This document shows, one piece after another, positions 37,301-45,638 of a DNA stretch of 64,000 bases. Each line of letters opens with the position of its first letter. Positions within the stretch are counted from its first letter, which is position 1. The position numbers and the translations under genes were made by a program. Source of the stretch: Pagrus major (Eukaryota; Chordata; Actinopteri; Spariformes; Sparidae); the NCBI RefSeq assembly GCF_040436345.1, contig NC_133238.1, positions 14,841,147 to 14,905,146 on the forward strand, read 5' to 3'. Below the pieces are notes generated by a model that worked only from the letters and a program-made list of their open reading frames with translations, did not search any database and was not told the DNA's origin.

Positions 37301-40300
37301 ACGTCAGTGACGCCAAACTTTGTGCGTTCAGTTAGTCTCCCTGCACAAAATATCAAATATTAGACAGACACAACAAATACATCTGATAAAATGTATAATT
37401 ATGAATAATTCAATTCTGATAACTTACTTTTTTCCACGGCTTTGTTTAAAATCAATCACAAAATCCTTTGACCAGTCACTCTTGAAGGACACACAGCTGG
37501 GTTCAGGTCCAGGTCCAGGAGAGTCTGGTCTCTGACGGAGCCTTCTAGAAATAAATAATATAGTCAAGACATTGACAATGTCAGAAATAAGCATTTTTTT
37601 CTTTAATATATAATAACAATAATTTTTACTATAATCATTTTGTCCTTCAAACTTTCATTAAAGAATACTCCATCTGCAGCAGGTACAGCCTTGCAGACCT
37701 TTGTCATTCTAGATGTCAGTTTGATGAGGTGATCTGAAGAAATGTCCCTCAATGCTGCCTGAAGCACCTCCCACAGGTTGCATTGGCTTGAAAAGCACTT
37801 CTTCCGTATCATACGCTCAAGCTGCTCCCACAGCAGCTCAAAAGGGTTGAGATGTGGTGACTGTGCTGGTCACTCCATTACAGACAGAATACCAGCTGAC
37901 TGCCTCCTCCCTAAATAGTTCTTTATAGTCTGGAGCTGTGCTTTGGCTCAGTATCACCCTGGAGGATGAAGCTGGCTCCAGTTAAGCTCCGTCCACAGGT
38001 TAGTGGCATGGTGTTGTAAAATTAAGTGATAGCCTTCCTTATTATAATTATGAATATTTAAAGTCTGATAACTTACTTTATTCCACAGCTTTGTTTAAAA
38101 TCAATCACAAAATCCTTTGACCAGTCACTCTTGAAGGACACACAGCTGGGTTCAGGTCCAGGTTCAGGTCCAGGTCCAGGAGAGTCTGGTCTCTGACGGA
38201 GCCTGCTAGAAATAAATTATATAGTCAAGACATTGACAATGTTAGAAATAATGATGTTTTTCTTTAATATATAATAACCATAATTTTAAGTATCTTTATT
38301 AGCCTTCATTTCTCAGAACAAGACCAGACCGATCAATTTCAGTAGAAATTTTTTTTAAGGCTATAATCAAACCCCCAATGCTGATGCTCCAGACACTCAA
38401 CTAGCTTATTGTTTCAATAACCAGCAGTTGACAAAATTGGACAAGGGTTTCCTTCTGATCAGTGAGACTTTTAACACAACAAACTTGGATTAGCTGACAA
38501 CAGCCGTTTTCACACAGAGACTCTGCATTATCTCTGCAGCGGAGGTTTCGCCAATTCTCCGCCTTTGTTAGTTCACACTGAACCAAGCAGCTCCGGCGTA
38601 AAGCCGCACCAGTGTGTCAATTCACACAGAAAGCCGGCGCCACGGCTCCAAAAGAGGCGTGACGGTACACGACATGATGATGACATCGGAGTGTTTTTTC
38701 AACGTGTTTCCCCGGTGCCCTGTTAATCTAAACATGTACCCGCTGACTGTTTATAATCATATGGATGCTGTTATAATATGTTGTGATGAGATCCTGACCC
38801 ATCAAACATCCTGGAAAGTGACAAAGTTAAGTTTTTCTCTAAATGACATAATTATATAATTGCCGTCAGTAAACAGGACGCTGTCTGACTCTCTCACTCG
38901 CTGGGAGGGAGACTGTTTTCTGGGGGAAAGTTCACTGAAGTCTCGGTCGGGAGGGCTGACCGTCACTGTGAGACAGTAACTACAACAACACAACAGTGAA
39001 GGAGACAAACACTTGATGAGGTAAAGTTTTTTGCCAGGGACAGACGCTGTTTTTCAGGCAGAAATGTGACGAAGAGTCGGTCGGACAGACAGGAGGACAG
39101 GATGACAGACAATTCTCCAGGTCCTGTAACGTTGCTTTGTGGGACATTTCTCTTTATTTTGTTGAGTGAAGGATCTGTTTAACTGTCAGACTGTGAACAC
39201 CATCAGATCGACTTTCACAAAGAGGAGGATGCAGAGATTCGGTACATCATTCCTGCACTCAAAGGGCAGTGTGAATGGGGCTAATGTGTCTTGGACAACA
39301 GGAGGGATGGTTGCTGAAAATGGTCCTCTGTGCACCTACGTAAAGTACATTTCTGAGTGATGACAAACTTTTGAGTGTTACTCTATCTTCAGTTAAAGTC
39401 TCCCTGCACGAGATCAACGAGGCAAGGATGCTGCCTATCACCCACTCTGTTTGCCCTTTTTATAGAGCCGCTTGCGCAGGCTATAAGATAGGAACAAGAG
39501 ATCAAAGGAGTGGTGGTAAATGATGTAGAACAAAAAATAGGACTTTTCGCAGATGACGTCATAACCTACCTCGAACGCCCAAGTGAATCATTACCTGCAT
39601 TGATGAAACTTTTGGTAACATTTGGACACTTATCAGGATATAAAATAAATGTCGCAAAGACACAAATATTAGCGCTTAACTATAGTCCACCAAAAGAGAT
39701 CCAAGAATTATTTAAACTTAATTGGAAACTTAAGGGAATTGAATATCTGGGGGTCACAATCACAAAAGGATTATCTAAATTATATGAATCAAACTATGGT
39801 AAGATAAATCAGGAAATACAAAAAGATATTGAAAGATGGTCTACACTAATACTAGATCTCAGCTCACGGATTCAGATAATCAGGATGAATGTTTTACCAA
39901 GGCTTTTGTACCTGTTCCAATCCCTACCAGTAGAGGTCCCACAGTCTCAGTTTATGAGCTGGAATAGAATAATTTCAAGGTTTGTTTGGGGTGGAAAAAG
40001 ACCTAGAATAAGATTGGAGACTCTCCAGCTGCCAAAAGAAGAAGGTGGGATGGGACTTCCCAATTTGAAAACATACTTTCATGCAGCCCAGCTGAGGTAT
40101 GTTGTTGGATGGTGCAAACCAGATTACACTGCAAAGTGGAAAGAGTTGGAAATACAGCTTGGTGGATACCCAGTACAGAGTATTATAGGAGATGAAGACA
40201 CATACAAGGTGATTAAAAACCAAATAAACCCAATAACGATGTTTACACTAAAATTATGGTTCAGCATAATAAAAAAATATAAGATTCAAAAAGACGCTAA

Positions 40301-41817
40301 TTCATTAAAATGGGTAGCATATGATAGCAAATTCAAACCAGCTAGATACGATAATGGGTTTAAGCAGTGGACTGCCAAGGGAATCACAGCGTGGTGTGTA
40401 CTAGTGAAGAATGGGCAGCTGGAGAGTTTCCAAAATATAAAAGAAAAATTTGATCTGGATAAACAGGAATTCTATAGGTACCTACAACTTAGAGATTACT
40501 TTCTGAAAGAGATCAAGATGGACCCCTCCGGAGAAGTGAATGGTGTGATCCAACTCATAATCAATACATACAAAGAAAACAAAGTTAGAATTGTTTCTGG
40601 GTTATATAAAAAATTAATATCAAATAAACACTCAACTAAATACATAAAAGAAAAATGGGAATCAGAATTTAAGATAAAAATCACAGATGAAGAGTGGCTA
40701 AACATGTGGAAAATACACCACACATCCACTAATTCGCGGATCTGGAGGGAGTTCTCCTGGAAAAATCTGATTCGTTTTTTTATTTCACCCAAAGTCAAGA
40801 GTAAACAGTTGAATAAAAATATGCCTTGTTGGAGAGACTGTGGAATAATGAACGTGGATCACTCGCACATTTTCTGGAAATGTGATAAAATCAGGTGGTT
40901 TTGGAAAATGTTACACGATGCATTGTTGAAAATACTTGGATATAAGATTCCAATGTCTTGTACAGTATTGTATTTGTGTAACCTATGTGAAGAAAATATA
41001 AGAACGAAGGACAGATACCTGGTAAAAATATTACTAACAGCAGCTAAGAAAGCTATCACGAAGAAATGGGGAAGGGAAGACATCCCTACACAAGAACAAT
41101 GGACTCACCTGGTAGAGGATATCTACACAATGGAAAAAATGATACACCGCTTAAGGCTACAGGAAGCTCAGTTCAAAGAGAAATGGATGAGATGGACAAT
41201 ATTTATGACTGAACAACGACAAAACAAAAAAACTTGATTGAGGAAAAAAAATGGAATATGGACAGATTGCTTTGAAAGTGACTCCCATGTGTGTTTTTTA
41301 TGTGTTTTTTTTTTACTTGTTTTAGTTCTATTTTGATTGAGTTGTTGCACCTTTGTAAAACAAAAATTCTCAATAAAAATTAAAGTGAAAAAAAAAAAAA
41401 GTCTCCCTGCACGAAAAACAACATATATAAACAGAGAAAACTATATCTGATAAAATGTACAGTTATGAATAATTACATACTGATAACTTACCTTTTTTCA
41501 TGGCTTCGTCTAAAGTCAATTAAAAAATCCTTTGACCAGTCACTCCTGAAAGACACACAGCTGGGTTCAGGTCCAGGTCCAGCTCCAGGTTCAGGTCCAG
41601 GTCCAGGTCCAGGTCCATGTTCAGGTCCACGTTCAGGTCCAGGTCCAGGTCCAGGTCCAGGTCCATGTTCAGGTCCACGTTCAGGTCCAGGTCCAGGTCC
41701 AGGTCCATGTTCAGGTCCACGTTCAGGTCCAGGTCCAGGTCCAGGTCCAGGTCCAGGTCCAGGTCCAGTGGTTTTAGAGGGAGGGCCTCCCTCCTCTCTG
41801 TCCTCACACTGATTCAT
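21792..41817 (-). CDS. NLR-2: NLRC3-like FISNA-NACHT-LRR-B30.2 protein, 1371 aa
   Basis: Exons in transcript order: 41817-41492 (ATG), 38205-38077, 37544-37428, 33162-33114, 32959-32731, 32564-30788, 30693-30520, 30133-29960, 29735-29562, 29337-29164, 28507-28334, 22536-22490, 22363-21792 (stop). GT-AG ends throughout. The total is 4116 nt with no internal stop, so the gene looks intact although its introns carry many transposons. Parts: N-terminal Pro/Gly repeats (1-207), helical domain (208-284), FISNA-NACHT (284-876) with Walker A GVAGIGKT and Walker [11 protein letters not shown], five LRR exons (876-1166), linker, B30.2 (from about 1182). The fold and likely role are as for NLR-1. Two extra LRR exons and one extra N-terminal exon are the main differences. 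The inferred promoter lies at about 50.2-50.6 kb, making the transcription unit about 29 kb. Confidence 0.88.
21963..22019. repeat. (GGA)n microsatellite within the NLR-2 B30.2 coding sequence
   Basis: Perfect 57-bp trinucleotide run on the + strand, read as serine codons on the minus strand. NLR-1 has only a serine/threonine-rich loop at the equivalent place, and NLR-3 has five serines. Confidence 0.9.
22490..22536 (-). other. NLR-2 47-bp linker exon
   Basis: The sequence equals that of the NLR-1 linker exon, with acceptor CTTTCAG and donor GTGAGT. It is separated from the last LRR exon by a 5.8-kb intron full of transposons. Confidence 0.8.
22697..24336. mobile_element. Solo LTR with a nested hAT element
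   Basis: Ends TGTAGCC...GGCTACA form a short inverted repeat of TG...CA type and are flanked by a 4-bp duplication CATA (22693-22696 and 24337-24340). The paralogous NLR-3 intron (about 60550-60580) lacks it. Without the nested 600-bp hAT, the LTR is about 1040 bp. Two internal copies of GTGGTGGAGAGTTGCAGTG (about 23245 and 24193) show an internal duplication. No internal coding region remains, so this is a solo LTR; the family is not assigned. Confidence 0.65.
23543..24142 (+). mobile_element. Non-autonomous hAT element with BED-finger remnant
   Basis: Both ends read TAGGGCTGCCCCC inward. The flanking 8-bp duplications are ATATTTTG (23535-23542) and ATATTTGG (24143-24150). Inside, 23821-23890 encodes [20 protein letters not shown], like the start of a BED zinc finger of hAT transposases. 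A frame disruption follows, and then [16 protein letters not shown] appears in another frame. A (TA)n run lies near 24028-24066. It is a deleted, non-coding derivative inserted in the solo LTR. Confidence 0.75.
24593..25685. mobile_element. Old hAT-type element (TAGGGTGACCAGAT ends)
   Basis: The left end TAGGGTGACCAGAT is matched by ATCTGGTCACCCTA at the right end. The flanking 8-mers TGTGCAGT and TATACAGT match at 6 of 8 positions (G to A changes). There is no recognisable transposase in 1093 bp. The paralogous intron at 60628-61400 has the same left end but lacks the right end. Confidence 0.65.
26039..27003. repeat. Interspersed repeat with simple-sequence core
   Basis: Starts with repeated AACTTAA, then TTGATATAGCACCTTTCATA and AAAGTGCTTTACAGG, sequences common at the ends of fish interspersed repeats. 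A (CCCGA)n tract, a C-run and a long (CA)n tract follow at 26124-26236. A second conserved block lies at about 26830-27000 (GAGGCTCTCCGGCAGGCC). The family is not assigned. Absent from the paralogous NLR-3 intron. Confidence 0.5.
28334..30693 (-). other. NLR-2 leucine-rich repeat exons (five of 174 bp)
   Basis: Exons 30693-30520, 30133-29960, 29735-29562, 29337-29164 and 28507-28334 are all 174 bp and phase 2-2. The three central exons start exactly 398 bp apart, and the introns between them are almost identical, so they arose by recent tandem duplication of an intron-plus-exon block. The LRR type is the same as in NLR-1. Confidence 0.88.
29338..30133. repeat. 398-bp tandem duplication of LRR exon plus intron
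   Basis: 29338-29735 and 29736-30133 align end to end with few differences. One is the T-run in TTGGAATTTTTTTTTT, which differs by about one base. Another is the end of the exon, GATGCTCAGTCTGG versus CATATGAGTCTGA. Confidence 0.85.
30788..32564 (-). other. NLR-2 FISNA-NACHT exon
   Basis: 1777-bp exon after acceptor TTCATTTAG; donor GTAAGTG at 30787. It opens [19 protein letters not shown]. Walker A and B are intact. By eye it is very close to the NLR-1 exon over the NACHT core and more diverged in the last third (for example [20 protein letters not shown] versus [15 protein letters not shown]...). Confidence 0.9.
32731..33162 (-). other. NLR-2 helical-domain exons (229 bp and 49 bp)
   Basis: 32959-32731 encodes [20 protein letters not shown]...[18 protein letters not shown]. 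33162-33114 encodes [16 protein letters not shown] and appears identical to the NLR-1 exon. The join to the NACHT exon gives CLQSKHLAAV. Confidence 0.82.
33163..36530. other. NLR-2 intron, no gene recognised
   Basis: Contains a tRNA-like unit at 34290-34362 and repeat-like sequence ending ATGGTGAACTATTCCTT near 34720, typical of fish MITE ends. A 177-codon + strand frame (34794-35327) has no recognised domain and odd composition; it is not called a gene. Confidence 0.45.
34290..34362 (-). tRNA. tRNA-like unit (pseudogene or SINE head)
   Basis: The minus strand has an A box GTAGCTTAGTGGATA (complement of about 34342-34356) and a B box AGTTCAAACCC (complement of 34292-34302) at tRNA-like spacing. 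Stems are weak. A related but more eroded block (ACTGAATCGACAATCTC) follows at about 35046-35062. Confidence 0.4.
36537..36885 (-). pseudogene. Tc1-like transposase fragment
   Basis: Minus-strand peptide [20 protein letters not shown], then [20 protein letters not shown] and [13 protein letters not shown], as in the DNA-binding/catalytic junction of Tc1 transposases. A frame change follows, then [19 protein letters not shown]. The acidic residues expected in the WTDES-type motif are lost. It is a dead fragment in an NLR-2 intron. Confidence 0.75.
36955..37330. repeat. Interspersed repeat, copy 1
   Basis: Shares TTAAGGCTATAATCAAACCC, TGCTGATGCTCCAGACAC, GTTTCAATAACCAGCAGTT, GGTTTCCTTCTGATCA and GGTTGCTGAAAATGGT with the split copy at 38305-38500 plus 39275-39400. 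It lies just upstream (minus sense) of an N-terminal exon in both cases, so it marks the tandemly duplicated exon segment. Confidence 0.6.
37428..38205 (-). other. NLR-2 duplicated N-terminal repeat exons
   Basis: Exons 38205-38077 (129 bp) and 37544-37428 (117 bp) are both phase 2-2 and encode [15 protein letters not shown]...[18 protein letters not shown]. Together with the repeat in the first coding exon they make three tandem [15 protein letters not shown] units. Acceptors TTTCTAG, donors GTAAGT. NLR-1 has only one such extra exon. Confidence 0.8.
38305..39400. repeat. Interspersed repeat, copy 2, split by an insertion
   Basis: Left half 38305-38500 and right half 39275-39400 together match copy 1 (36955-37330). 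The interruption is the element described at 38501-39274. Confidence 0.55.
38501..39274. mobile_element. DNA-transposon-derived insertion of about 770 bp
   Basis: It begins near CCGTTTTCACACAGAGACTC and ends near GCACTCAAAGGGCAGTGTGAA, whose reverse complement is an imperfect match (TTCACAC...CTTTGAGTGC). The edges are defined by interruption of the host repeat. No coding frame. The middle resembles 185-385. Confidence 0.5.
39412..41400 (+). mobile_element. 5'-truncated L1-type LINE in an NLR-2 intron
   Basis: Flanked by a perfect 14-bp target duplication GTCTCCCTGCACGA (39398-39411 and 41401-41414) and ending in an A-tail. The sequence enters inside the reverse transcriptase at [15 protein letters not shown] and has a TAG at 39489. 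From 39510 it is open for 575 codons: FADDV (39546-39557), thumb and C-terminal region with C-X3-C...H-X4-C. Insertion is antisense to NLR-2. Dead on arrival by 5' truncation. Confidence 0.9.
39510..41237 (+). pseudogene. C-terminal part of L1 ORF2 (reverse transcriptase), truncated
   Basis: 575 codons starting after the in-frame TAG at 39489. Contains the FADD catalytic pair and the long C-terminal domain ending [10 protein letters not shown]. The endonuclease and the first half of the reverse transcriptase are absent, so no active protein is expected. Confidence 0.85.
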
Positions 41818-41843
41818 GCTGCTCAGCTCACACACACTTTCAT
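41492..41843 (-). other. NLR-2 first coding exon with GPGP repeat
   Basis: Acceptor CTCTCCAG; ATG at 41817-41815 gives [21 protein letters not shown] (GGTCCA/GGTTCA)n tract at 41571-41768 follows, encoding GP repeats with three ERGPEHGP interruptions, and then [15 protein letters not shown]. The hexamer tract is longer than in NLR-1, an in-frame minisatellite expansion. Confidence 0.82.
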
Positions 41844-42858
41844 CTGGAGAGGAAACACAAATCATTCATCTGCACATCAACTGAACATTAATTGACTATT
41901 AATCATTTCAACCATGAAAATTGTAACATTATAACCCAACAGTGACTAAAGAAGAACTTGTTGTTAAACTATGAAATAAAGTCGGTTTACAGTTTCTACA
42001 AACTATGGCTGAAATGATTATTCTAAACAACAAGTTTGGTTCTAGGAAAATGTGACGTGTTATCCACAATCTTCTGACATCTTAAAGACCAAACGACACA
42101 GTGTTTCACTGGACAGGATAGGGACGAAAAACTGAAACGTAATTCGTAATTAAAGGCTGTCAGACGAATGTCGTTGGATCAAAAGTAGTAATATTTGCCT
42201 CGAATATGTCGTGGAGTAGAAGTATGAAGTTGCATAAAAATAAATATTAGAACCTAAATACAGTATTTGAGTGAATGTATGAAGTTATAATCCACCTCTG
42301 CTGATAATTATCATCTAAAATTCTAACAGTATCTATTCAATAACTTATTAACTGGTTTCTGAGTTTGTTCATGAATATTTCTCCTGAATATATTTAATAT
42401 CATATAAACATCAAAAAGAATGAAGAGACTGTTGTTTTATTATTATTATTATTATTAATAGACATCCAATACTTTGCTCGTGTACTTTTGCATCTAATGA
42501 TGATTTTACCTGCATGTGATGAATGAACTGTATATGAAAATATTTTGTGATCCAATAAAATCAATGACTGTAAGAAACAGGTCTGAGTTTCTAACGTTTA
42601 TTCATGTTGCTCTTCTACAGATTCTGGCCGCCATCTTTCTGTTGTACAAAGAGCAGAGATCTGTGAGTGAGTTTCAACTTCCTGTGTTTGCTGCTAAATG
42701 TTTCACAGCCTAACAGGATATTATTGACCTCAACAAACTGATATGTGGCTTTTCACAAACTTTTAACTTTTTTACTTTACTACGAGTGCTTTAACTGTGT
42801 GACGTAGCTGAGAACGCTGACTCATGTCCTTTTTTGTTCCTATTTTCTCACCTTTGCA
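41844..42858. other. NLR-2 inferred first intron, left part, no feature seen
   Basis: AT-rich non-coding sequence with a short (TTA)n run at 42435-42459. No recognised repeat or gene. Confidence 0.4.
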
Positions 42859-43356
42859 GTCTCTCTCCCTCCTGTCTCTCTCCCTCCTGTCTCTCTCTCT
42901 CTCCTGTCTCTCTCTCCCTCCTGTCTCTCTCTCTCCCTCCTGTCTCTCTCTCTCCCTCCTGTCTCTCTCCCTCCTGTCTCTCTCTCTCTCCCTCCTGTCT
43001 CTCTCTCTCTCCCTCCTGTCTGTCTCTCTCTCCCTCCTGTCTCTCTCTCTCCCTCCTGTCTCTCTCTCTCTCTCCTCTCTCTCTCCCTCCTGTCTCTCTC
43101 TCTCTCCCTCCTGTCTCTCTCTCTCCCTCCTGTCTCTCTCTCTCTCTCCTCTCTCTCTCTCCCTCCTGTCTCTCTCTCTCTCTCTCCTCTCTCTCTCCCT
43201 CCTGTCTCTCTCCTGTCTCTCTCTCTCTCCTGTCTCTCTCTCTCCTCTCTCTCTCCCTCCTGTCTCTCTCTCTCTCTCTCTCTCCTGTCTCTCTCTCCTG
43301 TCTCTCTCTCTCCTCTCTCTCTCCCTCCTGTCTCTCTCTCTCTCTCTCTCTCCTGT
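42859..43356. repeat. TC-rich microsatellite, (TCTCTC)n with CCCTCCTG units
   Basis: About 500 bp of CTCTCTC runs broken by regularly spaced CCTCCTGT. All long frames here (Ser/Leu on +, Arg/Glu on minus) are artefacts of the repeat. The same sequence reappears at 44224-44249 and 49727-49770, showing that two LINEs have been inserted into it. Confidence 0.92.
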
Positions 43357-43603
43357 CAATTTCAATTTCAATTTCAAAGGAGCTTTATTGGCATGAAAGT
43401 TTAAGCAATTTTGCCAAAGCAACAAAACACAATATACAATGTTGACACAGTAAATAATTACAGAATAAATAATAGATATATGATTAATAATAATGATAAT
43501 AATGATAATAATAAAACAAATAAATTAATAAAGAAAAGAAAAGAAGAAGAAAAGAAAAGAGAAAAAATAAATAAATAAATAAATAAATAAAAATAAAAAT
43601 GGA

Positions 43604-43658
<55 letters not shown>

Positions 43659-44223
43659 TATCAGTGTGCAGGTAAGTGGAGGAGATCATGTCCGGTGTTT
43701 GCAGCTTCTCTTTTTCTGTGGCAGGCACTAACATATTTTGCTGCATCTGCAGCAGCGGCACTTTTCTCTCCCAGTAAATATTGTATTTTTTCTGTGTCTG
43801 GGAGTTTGTCAAAATTTGGGGTTGTGTGTGTGATTTTGTTGTAAAGTTTTGTTCTGATATCTGTGTATTTGTCACAGTGCAGCAGGAAGTGCTGCTCTGT
43901 CTCCACCTGTCTGTGTGGACAGAGCCGACACAGCCGCTCCTCTCTGGGCAGCCACGTCTGTCTGTGCCGGCCGCTCTCCAAGGCCAGGTTATGGCTGCTG
44001 AGTCTGTACATAGTCAACGTTTTCCTCAGTCTCGGGTCGGTTACAGAGCTCAGGTATTCTGCCATTGTGTATTGTCTGTTTAGGGCCAAATAGCATTGGA
44101 GTTTGCTTTGGGTTTTGGTTGTAGATGTCCAATAGTTGATGTAATTGTCTTTTTCTTTTGCTATAATTTGGTGGGGCCGGATTGTGTGAGGGCGGTCTTG
44201 GTGCCCGGTGCTGCGTGCAGGAC
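43357..44223 (-). mobile_element. 5'-truncated non-LTR retrotransposon fragment
   Basis: The minus-strand frame encodes a LINE C-terminus: SVTDPRLRKTLTMYRLSSHN, then a zinc-knuckle-like CRLCPHRQVETEQHFLLHC. The 3' end carries repeated GAAATT units and abuts the TC repeat. The 3' region contains (GT)n (43606-43651) and A-rich runs. The 5' end is lost in the TC tract at 44224. Clade uncertain. Confidence 0.7.
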
Positions 44224-44278
44224 TCTCCTGTCTCTCTCTCTCTCTCTCTGCGGAGTGAGTCCTGAGTGAGAGTGGCTG

Positions 44279-45634
44279 GTGGTGAGTTTTCGGTGGTTTC
44301 CAAACTTTTTCTTCTGGTTTCTGACTGTGCTGGATGGTTGCATTGTAGGTTTTGTGACAGTTATTGTGTTAGTGGGCGCGGAGCCGGTGTCCCCGGCGGG
44401 GATGGCGTCCTCGAGGAGGACGCCGTCTCTCTCCATCCGACACGCGGTTCGGGTGCAGCCCGAGCCGTCGGTGCCGGTGGAGGAGGTTCTGCTGGCGGCA
44501 GGAAACCGCGTGGGGCATGAGAACCTGAGCTACGCCTCCAGGCTAAACCGGAGTGTGGTGGTGTTTCTGAAGGAGGAGAGGTTTGTGGCGGAGCTGATAG
44601 CGAGCGGCGTCACGCTGAACGGGGTTTACCTGCAGGTCTCGCCGCTCGCTGCGCCCTCCACCCGGGTCATTGTGTCAGGTGTTCCCCCGTTTATCCCGGA
44701 CGAGCTGCTGGAGGAGCAGCTGCTGCGCTTTGGGAAGCTGGCGAGCGGGTTTAAGACGGTGGGTTTGGGCTGTAAGGATGAGAAACTGAAGCATGTGCAG
44801 TCCTTTAGGAGGCAGGTGTTTATGTTCCTCACGTGTCCGTCTCAGACGCTGGAGGTTTCATTCAGGGTCAGACATGAGGAGGGACACTACATGGTGTACG
44901 CCAGCACTGGTAGAATGAAATGTTTTGAGTGTGGAGATGTGGGCCACAAGCGGACTGCGTGTCCTCGCAGGGCGGCCGAGGCGCGCCCCGGGCCTGCGGC
45001 GGCAGCGGACGCCGCTGCGGAGGACGCGGCAGACACCGCGGCTCCAGGGGAGGGCGATGCCCCCCCGCCGGACGCAGCCGATGGCACGGAAGAGCAGAGC
45101 GGGCAGGAAGAAAGTCAGGCTGGGGAACAGGAGGCCGAGACAGGCGGGGAAGCAGGGAATGAAGACAGGGCAGCAGCTGCAGCAGCTACAGCAGCGGAGG
45201 GACAGGGAGGAGCAGAGGAGGTGAATGGAGAGGGTTCAGGAGGCAGCAGAGGACAGACAGCTTCATCTGAACACAGTCAGGCTGCTGCAGACGGAGACTC
45301 AGGTGCAGTGGAGGGGGATGAGGATATGGACTTTGAGACCGACTCTGACTGTGTCTCTGTGGCAGATTCCCAGTCAGGGGGTGGAGATCTGTACACACTG
45401 GAGGACATTAACCTGTTCCTCGATGAGACCTTTGGTAAGTCTGTGAAAGTGGCTGATCATTTTCCTGATGTTCAGAAGTTCATTAGGAGTGTGTCGACTC
45501 TACAGAGGGTTGTTGGCTTGGACTTGTTGGATGAGAAGAAACGTTTTCGGTTAAAGAAACACTTGACAGGGCTCAGGAAAATGATTAGGGCAAAAAGAGG
45601 GAAAGGGTCAAAAAGGCGAAAAATTCGTAAGTAA
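44279..45634 (+). CDS. LINE ORF1: nucleic-acid-binding protein with CCHC knuckle
   Basis: 451 codons from 44279; the ATG at 44402 (MASSRRTPSL) is an alternative start and fits the conserved part better. The N-terminal half resembles an RNA-binding fold (STRVIVSGVPPFIPDELLEE), followed by a CCHC zinc knuckle CFECGDVGHKRTAC. A low-complexity Ala/Glu/Gly-rich acidic tract comes next, and the tail is Lys/Arg-rich (RAKRGKGSKRRKIRK). It is expected to coat the element RNA in the ribonucleoprotein. The stop lies 4 nt before the ORF2 start. Confidence 0.82.
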   Translation: MVSFRWFPNFFFWFLTVLDGCIVGFVTVIVLVGAEPVSPAGMASSRRTPSLSIRHAVRVQPEPSVPVEEVLLAAGNRVGHENLSYASRLNRSVVVFLKEERFVAELIASGVTLNGVYLQVSPLAAPSTRVIVSGVPPFIPDELLEEQLLRFGKLASGFKTVGLGCKDEKLKHVQSFRRQVFMFLTCPSQTLEVSFRVRHEEGHYMVYASTGRMKCFECGDVGHKRTACPRRAAEARPGPAAAADAAAEDAADTAAPGEGDAPPPDAADGTEEQSGQEESQAGEQEAETGGEAGNEDRAAAAAATAAEGQGGAEEVNGEGSGGSRGQTASSEHSQAAADGDSGAVEGDEDMDFETDSDCVSVADSQSGGGDLYTLEDINLFLDETFGKSVKVADHFPDVQKFIRSVSTLQRVVGLDLLDEKKRFRLKKHLTGLRKMIRAKRGKGSKRRKIRK

Positions 45635-45638
45635 AACG

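Noticed and set aside
42772-43445. Long Ser/Leu and Arg/Glu frames
   Set aside because: Products of the TC microsatellite read in several frames.
43989-44520. Frames on both strands around the LINE junction
   Set aside because: They cross the boundary between two elements or run antisense to LINE ORF1.
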